Below, piece by piece: positions 45,663 to 58,091 of a stretch of DNA of 64,000 bases. Location of the stretch: assembly GCA_028456385.1 (NCBI GenBank), contig JALNQF010000053.1:1-64000 (forward strand), in the 5' to 3' direction. Both the position numbers and the translations under genes were made by a program. How positions within the stretch are numbered: position 1 is the stretch's first letter; each line of letters starts with the position of its first letter. Below the pieces are notes generated by a model that saw only the letters and a program-made list of their open reading frames with translations, ran no database searches and was not told where the DNA came from. Source of the DNA: Ophiosphaerella korrae (lineage: Eukaryota > Ascomycota > Dothideomycetes > Pleosporales > Phaeosphaeriaceae).

Positions 45663-47327
45663 TCCTTTCCGAGCTCACTCTCATTACCGACTATTGACTG
45701 GAGCTGGAATGATACCCTGAAACATTCTGAGAGAAGACGTTATTTCAATGTAGCAGGGCTAAAGTGCTTCACGGCCGCAGCTGTGAAACAAAATGTAGAA
45801 AATGGGGCGCGATTTGAGAAGCTTGCTGAAGGAGGCTTCAACTGATCTTTCCTAATCACAATGCATGATGGCTTTAAGTTCGTTGGACGCATCCCTTGTC
45901 CTGTTACCGAGCTGAAGCACCTAGTCGTAGCTAATGAGGTCGCGACAATGGATTTCCTCCGCTCTCATGGCATACCTGTACCTCAGATATACAGCTACTC
46001 AACTACGCCAAACAGTCCTACTAGTACCGAGTATATCTTTATGGAGCTTGTCCAAGGAACAAACCTGGGCAATATCTGGTTTGATCTATCTGAAAAAGCT
46101 AGAATTACCGTGGTTACTAGACTCGTAGAACTAGAATCTCAACTATTTGCTCTTCGATTCCCGGTAAGTGGAAGCCTGTACCATACCAAGGATCTACCAA
46201 CGAAGCACGACAAGGTGGGCTTTCCTATCGCCGAATCTGCATGCAATGGTAAATTTTGTGTTGGTCCCGACACAAGACTCAACTTGTGGCATAGAAAAAG
46301 ACTCAATGTTTATTTTAATCGTGTACCATGTACGTATAAGCTCTGCCTCTAATATAGTTATTTTCACATTTCCCATCTACCATGTGAAAACTTGACTGAA
46401 AGCCAAAAGACAGATTTGGTGGCAGCCCTTGCGGCTGGGGCCAACCAATTCACCCCTTCCAACGTTTGCACAGAGAAGTACATGATTATGAAGCAATTGC
46501 ACACTGAGCATCTGGATGGTCTGTGTAAATACCTGAAAATCGTTCCTAATTTGATACCGAGGGGCAACAGCACTCTTACCCGCCCCACATTAAGGCATCC
46601 AGATCTCCAGCCCAACAATTTTTTTGTCTCCGGAGATCTTAATACTACCGGCCTAATCGACTGGCAACACTGCACAATACTCCCGCTCTTTCTTCAATGC
46701 GGTATTCCAAACAGTCTTCACAATTACGACGATAGCGTCTCAGAATCGACGGCACCTCCCGAATTGCCAAATGATTTTGATGAGCTCAGTGAACGAGAAA
46801 AATTCGAACAAGCCTTACTCCTACGTAAGCGTCAGCTTCACTATTTCTATATTACAATAACAACGAAACCTAACTCAACACACTACAACGCCCTAACCTA
46901 CGAGTTCAGTATATTGAGGCGTAAACTGTTTGGTCACGCAAGTGCTCCCTAGGAAGGCGACAATGTAACTCTCAAAGCCGACTTAATTTAGTTGACAAAG
47001 AATTGGTCCAGCATTACCGCCTCAAGCTCAAAAACGAGGAGCAATTCAAGTCCCTCTTGTCCAATATCCTTGTCAGAAGACGAGGTGGACCAATTCCTAC
47101 GTCTGAACTCCGCACAAGCCGAGGCAGATGACCAACTCCAGGCTTGCAGAGATATTGTTGGAATTGGGCCTGAAGGATGGGTGCCGTTGGAGCAGTATGA
47201 AGAGACAAAGCAACGCGAGATGAAGCTGAAGGCCGATGCACTTGAAGCAGCCGAGTCTGAGGAGGAAAGATCAAGGCTATACGGGCATTGGGTATTTGGT
47301 GACTTCGATGAGGAAGAGTATTCATAG
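45663..47327 (+). pseudogene. APH-family phosphotransferase pseudogene
   Basis: A single reading frame over about 1.66 kb matches the fungal APH-like phosphotransferase family: EYIFMELVQGTNLGNIWFDL, FCVGPDTRLNLW, the catalytic-loop RHPDLQPNN, GLIDWQH with the metal-binding Asp, ILPLFLQCGIPNSL and a C-terminal GPEGWVPLEQYEE. The frame is interrupted by stops at 45843 (TGA between Asn and Ser of GGFN-SFLITM, where the family usually has Arg), 46350 (TAA), 46950 (TAG where Trp is expected before EGDN) and 46989 (TAG). There are no frameshifts. Two stops look like C-to-T or G-to-A transitions. An intron could remove the 46350 stop but not the others. Function is presumed lost. Members of this family are multicopy in many ascomycetes. 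Confidence 0.82.
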
Positions 47328-48396
47328 GAAGCGTCGTGATTAGGTAGAAGAATAGATGATGTAATATAAGTTACTCATTCATCGTAATGTATATCTTGGA
47401 AGCAGCATTAATACCCTACAGGAAAAGTCAAGGATATACCAAACGTAAATTACCTACAAGCTGATACTCAAAATTGATCATCTCTCTGTGTAGCTGTTGT
47501 ATTGTCACGAGTCCCACCCTTATTGATCTCCGAGCCGGCTGACTGTCTTCAATGATCCTTGCATTTATTGTCCAATGTCATAACGTTGTATGAAAGCTAT
47601 CATGACCGATAATGGCTCTTGCACTAAATGCTGACTGTGTCAAGTTCTTCAAAGGTTATCTCTAGCGTCTTGGAAAAGCTGTCATAGAGCAGTACGACTC
47701 AACTTCTGCATTTCTTTTACATTCAAGAAGAAAACTTTTTTTCACTTTCCGTCATTATATCTGCTGATGCCGCAACAGTTTTCTTAACGTTGAATTATTC
47801 TCTTGAAGTGAGGGATTCGCGAGCTGCAGCTAAGATGGATATTTACCATCATACGTCACCAAGATATCAATTAGTAAATTGTACGACAGTAATAAACTTT
47901 TGCTAGCGTTGATTCAATTCTTCTCTGCTGTCTGACACTTTTCTTAGTGGGTGAGCCAACATTTAGGTGCGGCACAGTGACTAGACTACAATCAGGATAT
48001 GGTGGCAGACTTCCTGAGCCATTGTAGAGTTCAAATAGGTCCCAAGCGAAGAACGACCCCCTGTCATGCCTGTTCATTGGCTCCGTAACCGAGAACGAGT
48101 GATGCAGCGCACCCCTAGGCAGCTGTACTCAGCAGCACCAGAGCAACGCTCGTGATTGACAGCGAGCCACAGTGTGAATATCTGAAGGAAATGTGTCACA
48201 AGAGGGCGCCATTTCTCTCCGCCGCAATAAAGTGCTCAATGGATGAAACCTCGTACTACCCACCACTAGGCTGTATCACCCCCGCCAGAACCTCGAAGCA
48301 CTCCAACTAAGGACATCGAGGACATTCCTACACTTGGTACCGCATATATCATCTGCATCCTCCTATCACTTATTATTATTTCCAACACCCCTTATA
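47328..48396. other. Intergenic, no supported gene
   Basis: An AT-rich 1.07-kb stretch between the pseudogene and the F-box gene. Frames are short and carry no motif. The last few hundred bases presumably form the F-box promoter. Confidence 0.5.
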
Positions 48397-49935
48397 ATGC
48401 CCGTCTTTCTAGACTTACCCCCAGAGCTTCTAGAGCTGACATTCCATTTTTTGGCGAGCATAGACGACGTGCACTACTTCGGGCGCGTGTGCAAGAAAAC
48501 GCATGATATTATCCAGCGGCATAGCATCTATGTGGAAATCATGCGGTCCGTCATCGGACAGGCGCCCCAGCACCGGTTTGATCTCCAGCTTTCCAAGATG
48601 CTCGCTCTCCACAAGGCGATTGTCTCGCACATGCAGGACTCCACAAGCCAGCTGCCCGCTACCGTGCAGGGCTTGCCAGGATATGGCTTGAATGAATGGG
48701 AGCGCGCGTTGGAGGTGGCGACGTTACCGAGCAAGTGTGATGTCGCGTATTGCACGGATTGTTTGCCAGACGAGACTATCTACGACATCCTCGCACGGTA
48801 CCAAGGCTTGCGGCTATTCGAAGACATATGGCTCAAGAGACAGCTCGATGGGGGAGACTATTTGTCGGCGAGCGGCAGCCCAAGTATAGATGTTTTGGTG
48901 AATTCCTACCAAGATCTCGTCAATCGCAATGAGTTGTACAGGGACGGAGAACTCGCGTCACGCCGCCCCAAAACGCCCGAGACAGCCGAGTATAAGACGC
49001 TCAATGCAGACCAACGAGCGCGCTTTTACACAGCGATCATCAGCGTCTGGCTGTTGAATGAGATACGTTGGGTCCTGACGAACTTGGCGTATCCCATTTC
49101 GTTCACTGTTCAAATCCAATTGCTGGAGACGTGCAAGAAGAATATCGATAGTCAGGTACGAACACCGCTTTTGGACGACTTGGATCGGTACGCGGTTTTC
49201 AAATTCATGTATCATCATCTGCTCCCGCTTTACGGTACCTGTCTTGCAGACCGCAATGTGGACGAGTTGCCATTTACCTTTGCTTTTGATTTTACCAAAG
49301 ACCCTATTCACAGCTCAAGGTACTCACTTTACTTATCCTTACTCAAGTTTGTGGGTAGGCATATGCTGACGCTGATCAGGCTACTCCAACTATTCCTATA
49401 TACAGGCCAGACCTATCTCCAGCCGCCAGATTTGATTGAGCTAATCGCCCGCTGCAAAGCAGCCCGCAAGCACCCCTATCCCCTCGTGACATTCCCCGCA
49501 GCGACAAGAGCAATGCAGCGCCCGTCCCGCGTGCGTACCTTTGCCTTTCCCGCAGATACAAACGTCAGCATCCACGACGAAGGGTACAAGCGCGCCGTCC
49601 TTCAAACATCGCTCGCGCAGCTCAATGTCATAACGCGTTCTTCAATCCATCAAACGTGTATCACCACCTCGCGGCTCGTTGGCATGCCTGCGGACGGACA
49701 GCTGTACAAGCTAGAGGATTATGCGAGTTACTACTTTATGGATCGGGCGCTGGTGGCATTTGAGCTGCATGAAAGCCACAAGGGGAGACTTCGCGATATC
49801 CGCGATGTGTTTCGGGACAAGTGGGATGATACGTTGTGGAGCGTGTGGTGGTGGGCTAACAGTGAAGAGAAGGCAAGGTTGAAGATTGAGGGGTGGAGAT
49901 CGCATACTGTGTCTGGAGGAGCGGATGACGTGTGA
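48397..49935 (+). CDS. F-box protein, unknown substrate
   Basis: Read as one exon this encodes 512 aa from the ATG at 48397 (the frame continues upstream only to a TTG). The N-terminus MPVFLDLPPELLELTFHFLA followed by IDDVHYFGRVCKKTHDIIQ is an F-box, the SKP1-binding domain of SCF ubiquitin ligases. The rest lacks recognisable WD40 or leucine-rich repeats and resembles the long unclassified C-termini common in fungal F-box proteins. A 60-nt stretch at 49320-49379 has GTACTC, a GCTGAC branch-like site and ATCAG, and is a multiple of three. It may be an intron, giving 492 aa instead. The target is unknown. Confidence 0.82.
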   Translation: MPVFLDLPPELLELTFHFLASIDDVHYFGRVCKKTHDIIQRHSIYVEIMRSVIGQAPQHRFDLQLSKMLALHKAIVSHMQDSTSQLPATVQGLPGYGLNEWERALEVATLPSKCDVAYCTDCLPDETIYDILARYQGLRLFEDIWLKRQLDGGDYLSASGSPSIDVLVNSYQDLVNRNELYRDGELASRRPKTPETAEYKTLNADQRARFYTAIISVWLLNEIRWVLTNLAYPISFTVQIQLLETCKKNIDSQVRTPLLDDLDRYAVFKFMYHHLLPLYGTCLADRNVDELPFTFAFDFTKDPIHSSRYSLYLSLLKFVGRHMLTLIRLLQLFLYTGQTYLQPPDLIELIARCKAARKHPYPLVTFPAATRAMQRPSRVRTFAFPADTNVSIHDEGYKRAVLQTSLAQLNVITRSSIHQTCITTSRLVGMPADGQLYKLEDYASYYFMDRALVAFELHESHKGRLRDIRDVFRDKWDDTLWSVWWWANSEEKARLKIEGWRSHTVSGGADDV

Positions 49936-52645
49936 TTTGTTGTTCGAGGTGCAGGGTAACTTCCTGCGGGCGTGAGTTTTGCTGAGGCTGGATTGATTCT
50001 GGCTGGTGTCATTTAATGAATCAATTAGATCCTACGAGTTTGTACCGATAGGGTGTGTGAATGTGATACCCGAGGATACTCGTGTTCTACGATACAATCT
50101 AGGTAGTGTGATGACAAAGATACTTTGTTCTAGGCATGATGGAGATGTTAAATATAGAGCATACAGACTGCATCTCATCTATAAACCTGGGGTGCTGCCG
50201 TGCAAGCCTTTCAACCGGGTGGACTAGAAAGGTTTAATTAAGGAACCACGTGGGTGGAATCTTTCAAACGGGTTTATAGATGATGCAGGGTCACGGTCTT
50301 GGTTGATGTGGAGTTGTGTTTATTTAGACTTTTGATGGTAATGTCCAGGACCTTGAAAGAATTGTCATTAATAATGTGGCAAGCTAGGACGGATACCCTG
50401 ACAGCTCTTTTATCTAACGCGAGTGGTATATGATCTGTCTCCTCGTTCCACGTATAGCTAATACAGCTGATCCTGTGATTGGATTGACCAAAGTGGTTTT
50501 GATATAACGGCTGCGGCTGCTGCCATTTGTATACAGAGTTCCTCCGTAGTGTATGTGCGCCGGAGAAAATGGCAGTGCGAAAATCAAGGCTTGTAAGGCA
50601 TCATGTGCGTTTAGCGTTCAAGTCTGGGGTTTCCTGGGTCTAATCTGTGATATTGCACTCCTGGCTAAATAGCAGCCCCCACACTCTAGGATCCCGAATG
50701 TAGTCGGCCTGTCGGGTTCCTGGTGCAAGGTCCCCTCGTCTGCCAGTAAGATAATGACCTAGAAATAATTTTTTTTGGCATGTGGCATGTCTGAGACAAC
50801 TGCGGGTCGGAACGAGGCTCATGTGCCGAGATGTGCCTTTCGAGTCTCGAGTCTCAAGTTTTATTCCTCATAGTATTGTTGTCATAGCCGGAAGCATGAG
50901 TGAGCCTTGCTGATGCTGGTGTTGGTGCTGAGTGATGTTCAAACGTCAGCAGAATGCACAAGGCAGGGTGTGTCTTCCCAAAGGACGGCGCCAGATTGCA
51001 TTGCTGGAATGAAGCTGCGTTTCTAATTAGGCCAAGTCCAGGGACAGTCGTGCGCCTGATGGTTGATGGTGACGCGTGTAGGTAATTGCTTGACAGCAAA
51101 TGAAAGTCTAAATATAATTTTGGCCGTGGCGAGAGTGTGCTGTAGCAATACCTAGGAGACGGTTAGGTAATAGAGATTCAGGTTATTTGGGCAGATTGAA
51201 GGAGCGCGGAGCAGGTGAATGCCTCGTGTCGGCGGGACCCGGAACGTGACTTGAGCCATGATCCGTTTTCCCGTGGGCAGGCCGCACGCTGGTAAACAGG
51301 ATGACATGTCGGAACAGTGAGCTCGCGAGGCATCACCGTGCACCGAGACACGGTAACTCGGAAAGGGCAGCAAGGCCAGGGCGAATTGGCCAGCTTGCAG
51401 CGCCAGGCGTGGTAGGATAAGATGGCGCTACATGCAGGCAGCAGCTCTTGCAAGTCTTGTGCAGTGAGGGGCAACGTCATTGGCATCGCGCTTTTGAGGG
51501 CGGGCGAGCAATGCGGTGACAGCATTGTGCGCGTCACGGCAAAAGCAATTGCAGGCGGCGGGTGACAGAGGGACAGGCGTGTGCCGGCCAAATTTCAGCG
51601 GTTTGCTCGGATCCTGGGGCTGGCTGGTCCTGGTGAAAGGGTGCCGGGTGCGGGTCGGCCAGAGCACCAGCACCACCTTAGCAGAAAAATTCGCGCTACA
51701 GAGTGACTTTGCTTCCTCCCCTCTACGCTTGCCTGCCCGCACACACGACAGTCAATATTCGCCATCTGGCACCTGGTCTGCTCTGAGAAGCTGCAAGCCG
51801 ACCCCACGACGCCGCCCCAGCCGCCTCGCCGCCGTTGCTGCTTGCACCGCACGCCCGCTGCGACGTCGACCTTTTGTGTGCCTGGAGCCCGACGTATCTC
51901 GCTGCTCCTCCTCCTCGCGCCCGCCACCGCGCCCTCGCCTGCCTTGTGAGCCCACCAGCACGCCTGCTTGCCCCGTCGCCAGTCGCCAGTGCTACGAGCC
52001 CCAGCAGCCTGTGCCGGCTCGTCCCAGAGGTTAGTGTTGCGCACATTGCCGTCGGCGTCCATCTCACGCCCTGCCCGGCCTCTCCTGCCTCTCCTTCGCG
52101 TGCCCAGGCACCTTCCCCTCTCCCCTCTGCCCCCTCCTTCTCCTCCAAGAGCTTCGCGTGCTAGTCGCGGCTGTGCCTGCCCCTCCTCGGCCCTCACACG
52201 CCCCCACCACCCTCGTCACGCAGGTGCCCGCCCAGCGTGCTTGCACAACCTCACCTCACGCCTCACGCGCTTCTCGCCGCTACACTGCATCCACATATCC
52301 GCTAACGTCGTTGGGCACAGCTCCAAAAGAGCCACCCTACATCTCCGGGAATCATTCCGGGCAGCATTCACTTTTTGCCTCCACACGACCTGCCCCAGCC
52401 TCGAATAATACCCGCCCACGACCGCGACAGCCGCCCCCAAGCCGAGCCCACCGCACAAACGCAGCGTCTGGTTGCGTCACAGGCCACAGCGTGCGGAGAG
52501 GTCAGCTTCCACCTCTCCGGACACCTCAGCGTCAGGTCCATACTGGACAGCGCACCGTAGTGCTCCCACGGGGGACATCGAGCGAGCACCACCAGCTCTT
52601 CTGCCAGTAGCTTCCTTCTCTTCCGCTATTTCTCTGCACAGCATC
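49936..52645. other. Intergenic region and long C/T-rich leader
   Basis: The first 1.5 kb is AT-rich without a supported gene. From about 51.7 kb the plus strand becomes strongly C- and T-rich up to the LARP1-like start at 52646. That part is probably promoter and long 5' leader. Open frames on both strands there are compositional artefacts rich in Pro, Ser and Arg. Confidence 0.5.
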
Positions 52646-55600
52646 ATGGCTGCCTCCACCTTCTCCTACGCGCAAGCCGCAAAGGGCATGTCCACTCCAA
52701 TTGCATCCAGCAAACCGGCCTCTGGCGCCGTCACCCCTGCCAAAGACTCCACTCCCGCAGCCGTCAACGGCGCTCTGGGCTCAGTACCGGGCTGGGCAGA
52801 CGACGCAGAGACAGAACCCCGGACTGAGCAGCCTACTTCTGCTCCTGAATCGCAGCCACAAGAGCCTCCGTCCACGTCCACGTCCACGTCCACGTCAGCT
52901 CAGCCCATCCAGTCTGTCGAAACGTCGAGCATATCGTCACCCGACCTGGGTGCCTCGTCCGCCTCAACAGTGACCAAGGATGACGATGTATCCTCATTAC
53001 CTAATGCGTCCTCTGAGTCAACGTGGGACAACAAGTCGCAGGCCTCTACCTCCGTCGATAAGTCAGCGGAGCCGGTCGAAAAGACCTCAGAAAAGGTCAA
53101 GAAAGGCAAGAATGCCGTAGTCAAGCCACTTCATGAGGCGCCTTTACCCGCAGTCAATATCTGGAAGAAGCGGGCAGACGAGCTAAAGTCTAAGACACAG
53201 AAGCCCAACTCTTCTCCTCTTCCAAATGGATCGCATCAGTCTGGTACAGGTGTCTCAGCAAAGAAGGCCGACTCCGAGGTTAAAGGCCAGTCGTCGACAG
53301 GCGTTGGCAAGTCAAAGAGCAATGATGAAGAGAAAGGCGGTCATAGCCGCAAGGATGCAAAGAGCGAGGCGGATTCAAAGAAGGACAGCAAGGCTAGGCC
53401 ATACGATAGAGACGCCAAGTCCACAGCGGCCGCTCAACTGCCTCCACCGAAACGTGATCAGGAGTCGTGGCCAACTCCAGAGACAGTCATCAATGCAGAT
53501 CGTAAGAAAGCCCAGGAGAAGGGCGGGAAGACTGAGAAAGAGCAGAAAGAAAGCACTAATGTCGGGTCTCATGGTAAACATGAATGGGTGAAAGTCCCAT
53601 ATACGCCATCTGTTGTTTTCAATACACCGTTGCCAAATACCGCAAACTCCAGAAGAGGTGGTAGAGGTGGTGGACGTGGAGGACCACAATCTGGTGGTAG
53701 ATCCGCCGCCTTTGGTGCTAATGGTGCCGGCCAATCTGAAAAGGATGGATTAGCAACTTCAATTACTAACGGTGATCTCGCAAAGCGAGAGCGCAATGAT
53801 GGAGCGGTTCCTCGAGACGCCTCACCCAAGTCGAAGCGTACAGGTAGCACCGCGTCCCCGACTCTGAAAGAGCAAGCACCAGCAACTACGACCGACAAGC
53901 CTTCAAAGGCTTATGGAGGTTCTGTGTCGGAAGCTGAAACCAGGCCCAGGACAGCCTCTTCGGCAACAGATGCAGCCCACGCACCTAACCAGAACGGTCC
54001 CTTCTCGCGCCCATACGGCAATAGACCTAACAAGCCGCGCCGCGGCGATATATCTTTTGCAGGTGATCGACGACGAGACGGTGACGCTTCGCCTACAAAG
54101 GATAACACCTTTGATGATCGTCGAGCTTCCGCTACTACACAAACGGATGTTCCTGGTGATGGCGACCGCCGAGCCTCTACCTACCTCGATGGACCTAATG
54201 GTCATCAACCAAAGCAGGGTCGCTATGGCGCGTATTCGAATGGCCGTGAGCGTGGGCGTGGAGGTGCCCGTGGTGGCCGAGCAAGCTATGGAAATGGTCA
54301 TCAGTATTCGAACGGGCACATGTCTGTGCAATCCTCTCCTTCGTTTTCCATCGGTCCTCGTTCACCTACAACGTTCAACCCTGAAAATCCAAGCTTCTTC
54401 GGTGCATCACAGGGAAAATATGGTCGTAATGGACACCGTTCACAGTCTGTCACCCAGGAACCCTATCGGTTTACACCGTATCAGGCCGGACCCGCAGTCC
54501 CCCCGCTACAAACGTACAATATATACGACTATGGCGTTATGCAGCAGCCCATGAGCGCTGTGCCGTATAATCCTTACGTGGATCAGTTCACTCTTCTTAA
54601 CATGCTCACAACTCAGGTGTACGTGACTTGATTTCCCACATTTCAACCATCTCTAACATTATCTAGGGAGTATTACTTCTCCGTGGACAATCTACTTAAG
54701 GACATGTATCTCCGCAAAAAGATGGACTCCCAGGGTTTCGTCACCCTTGAGTTCATTGCTGGATTTAACCGCATTAAGAACCTGTCAACAGATATTGAGC
54801 TGATCAAATTGGTCTGCCAACAATCAAACGTAATCCAATACCGCACCGGTGAAGATGGCCAGGATAGGCTTCGAAGAAAGGAGGGGTGGGAGCAATGGGT
54901 TCTCAACATGGCCGATCGTGACGTGGTGGCCCAGAATGAGGGTCCGAAGGAGTTGCATCGCCCTCCTGTTCCGCATCCCAGTGGCTTTGACCAGTCGAAC
55001 CCTGCCCAGTGGCCAATGTCTGCAGTAGAGCCCACGGCATTTTACGGAAGCAATGCCCCATATCCTCAGATGAACGGGTATAACCATGGGGCTGCTCAAG
55101 ACAACGGACTGACGACAGACGGTCCACCCAACGGTGTGACCTTCGAAGGATCGAGTGAAGGCGTCGTCTCCAATGAACATTCGATGGGGGCTTCGGCAAA
55201 GGCTGTGAGTTCAGAACCTGATTCCTTTCCTGACGCACAAATTGCAAACTTGGCAGTCATTGTTCGAGAACAAGACCAGTTCCAATCATCTGCTGCGCCC
55301 TCTCTCACTTCAAGAACATTTTCTAATTCCTCCGTCGATAGTAACTATGGCGTGCAAGAGGTGCCAAAAAGGATGAATAAGTGCCAGCCTAAGAACAATG
55401 GCACTAGTCCCCCTGAAAGGTATGCCATCAATCCTAACAACCGAGATGACTCGACCCCGTCGCTCTCAAACAAGTGTTAACATTACATAGTAAAATCGGC
55501 AGCTATTTTCCCGAATTTCCTGACAGCGTTCTAAGCCCCTTGCGATTGCCTTCTCCGGCACCTGTGCGTCTTTATTGGGTCAAATATCAAGAAGGCCCCG

Positions 55601-56055
55601 TTCACTCGATACCATTTGACTCGACGCACGAGTCTTATCACCACCTCCGATCAAAAGCACTTCAGCAGCGCCACCATGCCCCCGTTGGTGTTACTCCACA
55701 TGACATGGACGTCCTTTACCAATTTTGGTCTCATTTCCTATTACGAAACTTCAATACCCGCATGTACAATGACTTCCGCCATTTTGCCTTGGAAGATGCT
55801 GTCTACAAAATGGCCGATGTTGGTCTCTCGAATCTGAGCAAATTTTATATCGAGTCTTTCTTATCACCACTAGGTGTCATTCGGGATTGTGTAGCTCGCC
55901 ACTACGTCGATCTTGTAAGAATGAAGGATGAACTCCGTAGTCCTGCATTCGAGCACTTACGCTTAGTCTTTCGGGACAGGAATCTCAATCCCTTCAACCG
56001 GAAGCGTATGATCGAGTTGATGGATGACGATCTGCTGGCTTCATTGAACTCATAA
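52646..56055 (+). CDS. La-motif RNA-binding protein, LARP1-like
   Basis: Three exons (52646-54618, 54667-55419, 55491-56055) encode 1096 aa. The N-terminus MAASTFSYAQAAKGM and about 640 residues of Ser/Lys/Gly-rich disordered sequence include Arg-Gly patches (RRGGRGGGRGG, RERGRGGARGGRAS). A La motif follows from about 645 (VEYYFSVDNLLKDMYL, MDSQGFVTLEFIAGF, LIKLVCQQSNVIQYR). The C-terminal part contains FWSHFLLRNFNTRMYNDFRH and FIESFL-like helices recalling the DM15 region of LARP1. By family it binds mRNA ends in the cytoplasm and regulates translation and stability. Both splice junctions were needed: the first yields VEYYFS exactly, and the second (71 nt) removes a stop at the end of exon 2. 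Confidence 0.9.
52870..52896 (+). repeat. TCCACG hexamer repeat coding Ser-Thr
   Basis: About four tandem TCCACG units in the LARP1-like CDS encode alternating Ser-Thr. Confidence 0.85.
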
Positions 56056-56696
56056 ATGGCAATATTCGGTATTTTGTTTCGAGGCGCTCTATGGTCGCCT
56101 CAATCTCAGTCTGGGCGTTTTACACATTAAAAAAAGTTTGTGTTTGGCGTTCAACAAGGCTTGTTTCCTTATGACATCGTCGAACACCATTGGTTCCCCT
56201 CACACTCATATGACGTGGATTACCTTTCCCTAGTATGTTGCTCGGCAGTCTGACATTTTCTTTCTCACTAAGGAATATCATGGGCTATACCATTGTAACT
56301 GGTGTTCGTCACTGCATTCAAGCATTCTCATAGTTTCTACATTCAGCCCTTTTTTCGGCATAACAGCATGTTCGATGTTCGATGTCCGATGTTCGTGCAC
56401 GTATTGTGTTAAGATCTTGATGGAAGCAGTCGGCCTGGGGTTTGCAACTGTGTGTTCATTTGTAAAAGTACAATAAATAGATTTTTTTATTATCGGAAGC
56501 TCAAATCTGATGTTCTAGGTTCTGGTGCAATGCTTTGCACGTGATTTTCGTCATCGGCTGCGGGTGTTGATCGGCGCTGTAAACTCCGACCAGCAACTTG
56601 CGGTGGCGAATGCTGCGCCACGTCAATCAACCCTCATTTCTACACCCTACACTCCCTTCTATCTTCACTGGTACATACTGGTAACACGAATTCAGT
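56056..56696. other. Intergenic, LARP1 3' flank and next promoter
   Basis: No supported gene. TTCGATGTTCGATGTCCGATG near 56370 is a small local tandem repeat. The rest presumably holds a 3' UTR and the next promoter. Confidence 0.5.
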
Positions 56697-58091
56697 ATGG
56701 CACCGGGAGCGGTGCATATACATAAGCTGGTGGCCCAGAATGCGAAAGTGTTCAGGTAAGTTGCTGCATATGAACTTGAAAGACCGGCGACTGACCGATA
56801 AAGGGCTGCCTGGCGACATGCTGCGAAGCTTGTACAGAACCAATTTCCAGGAGGTTCAAAACCCACCTATGCTCAACTACAACCAGTTCTCGCTCGAAAT
56901 ACTGCAACTCACCCTATCCATCGGATTGCCCTCCTCAAACAAAGCAAAGGCAGGTGGTACACTACCCATAGTTCCATCACCTCTGCCGTCCGGCGATTCA
57001 CTACTGCCGCGTCACGCTTCTCGGGCGTCAAGTTTGATAAATCCTCCTTTCCTAAGTCACGCATTGGCACTATCGTCAACGCACAGAGTGGTCGTGCTCC
57101 ATTCGCTTCGACCCTTCGGCCAAACCTGACCGGAGGAACGCTCGGGAGGACAGCAGGAGGGTACGGATGGGGCTCCGGCAGGGCTGGAGGAGCTCGCTAT
57201 TTCAGCCATGGCCCAGCAGCACCTGCTCAGGTCATCAACAACGTTTCACAGGCTGTACGGGCATTTTTAACTGGCGCTCAACGCGCACAGTTCGATGGAG
57301 TGAACCCAAACACTGGCGAGAAACGGTTTAAGACGGTCTCCGCTCTGCAGGACCAGGTCAACCGCACTCTCAACCGAGTCCCCAAGGCCACTCCAGGTTC
57401 ATACATCAGCTTCAACGTCAATCCCACCATCACCGCTCTTACACCGTTGAAAACTGTTAATGGCTTCTCCGCGTTCGCACAGGAGAAAGACTCATTGAAC
57501 AACGAGGGTCTACTTGATGTTCTCTCTGTGGATTTCTCGCGGGCTGTCAAAGAACTAGCAGCCATTTTGAAGGACCTCCAACGGCTGGCTGAGCTCGGAG
57601 ATCTTCCGATAACGTACGAGCGATCCACTCTAAAAGTACATTTTCCGGGATGTGACGCTGGAACGGTGGAGACTATTTGTAACGACCTTGAGGTACAACG
57701 AGGTGTTGTGCATCAAGATGAAGATTTCGACTCTTTTGTCGGAAGTGACATCGCACTCTTGTTTCCTTTCGCACCAAGCCGGACACCGTCTGAGCACTCT
57801 TTCTTCGAAAAGCCAGTCCAAGGTCGTCAGCATGTGCAGCCAATCATTGACTGGCAACATATGATGAGCCCTCCGAGCGTAAGCTCAGAAGCATACTCGA
57901 TCCATTCCGAACATAGTTTTGACGACTTGAGGGACTTTGAAGAAGTCTCTAATCCATGGTTATCAGCTTCGCCGTCAGGGTACGAAAGTTTCCACACAAA
58001 CGAAGCAGAAGAGATGGATATGCATACTCCGATAGAGTATCAAGGAGTGGAAGGCATATATCGATTCATGGTGCAATGCGAATCGAGATAG
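56697..58091 (+). CDS. Conserved fungal protein of a family often labelled CK2 beta
   Basis: Two exons, 56697-56755 and 56804-58091, encode 448 aa. The recognisable family blocks are SGRAPFASTLRPNLTGGTL, YFSHGPAAPAQVINNVSQAV, RAFLTGAQRAQFDG, RATPGSYISF-like PKATPGSYISFNVNP, VDFSRAVKELAAILKDLQRL and VGSDIALLFPFAPS. I recall similar fungal proteins being annotated as casein kinase II beta 2 subunits, but the CK2-beta zinc-ribbon cysteine pattern is not visible here, so I do not accept that name. The 5' region is basic and short of acidic residues, which might indicate mitochondrial targeting (inference). The 48-nt intron has a GACTGAC branch site. The function is unknown. Confidence 0.8.

Noticed and set aside
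51595..52197. 200-codon minus-strand Arg/Gly/Ala-rich frame
   Set aside because: It is a compositional artefact of the C/T-rich leader of the LARP1-like gene; no motif, and GTG/TTG-type starts dominate.
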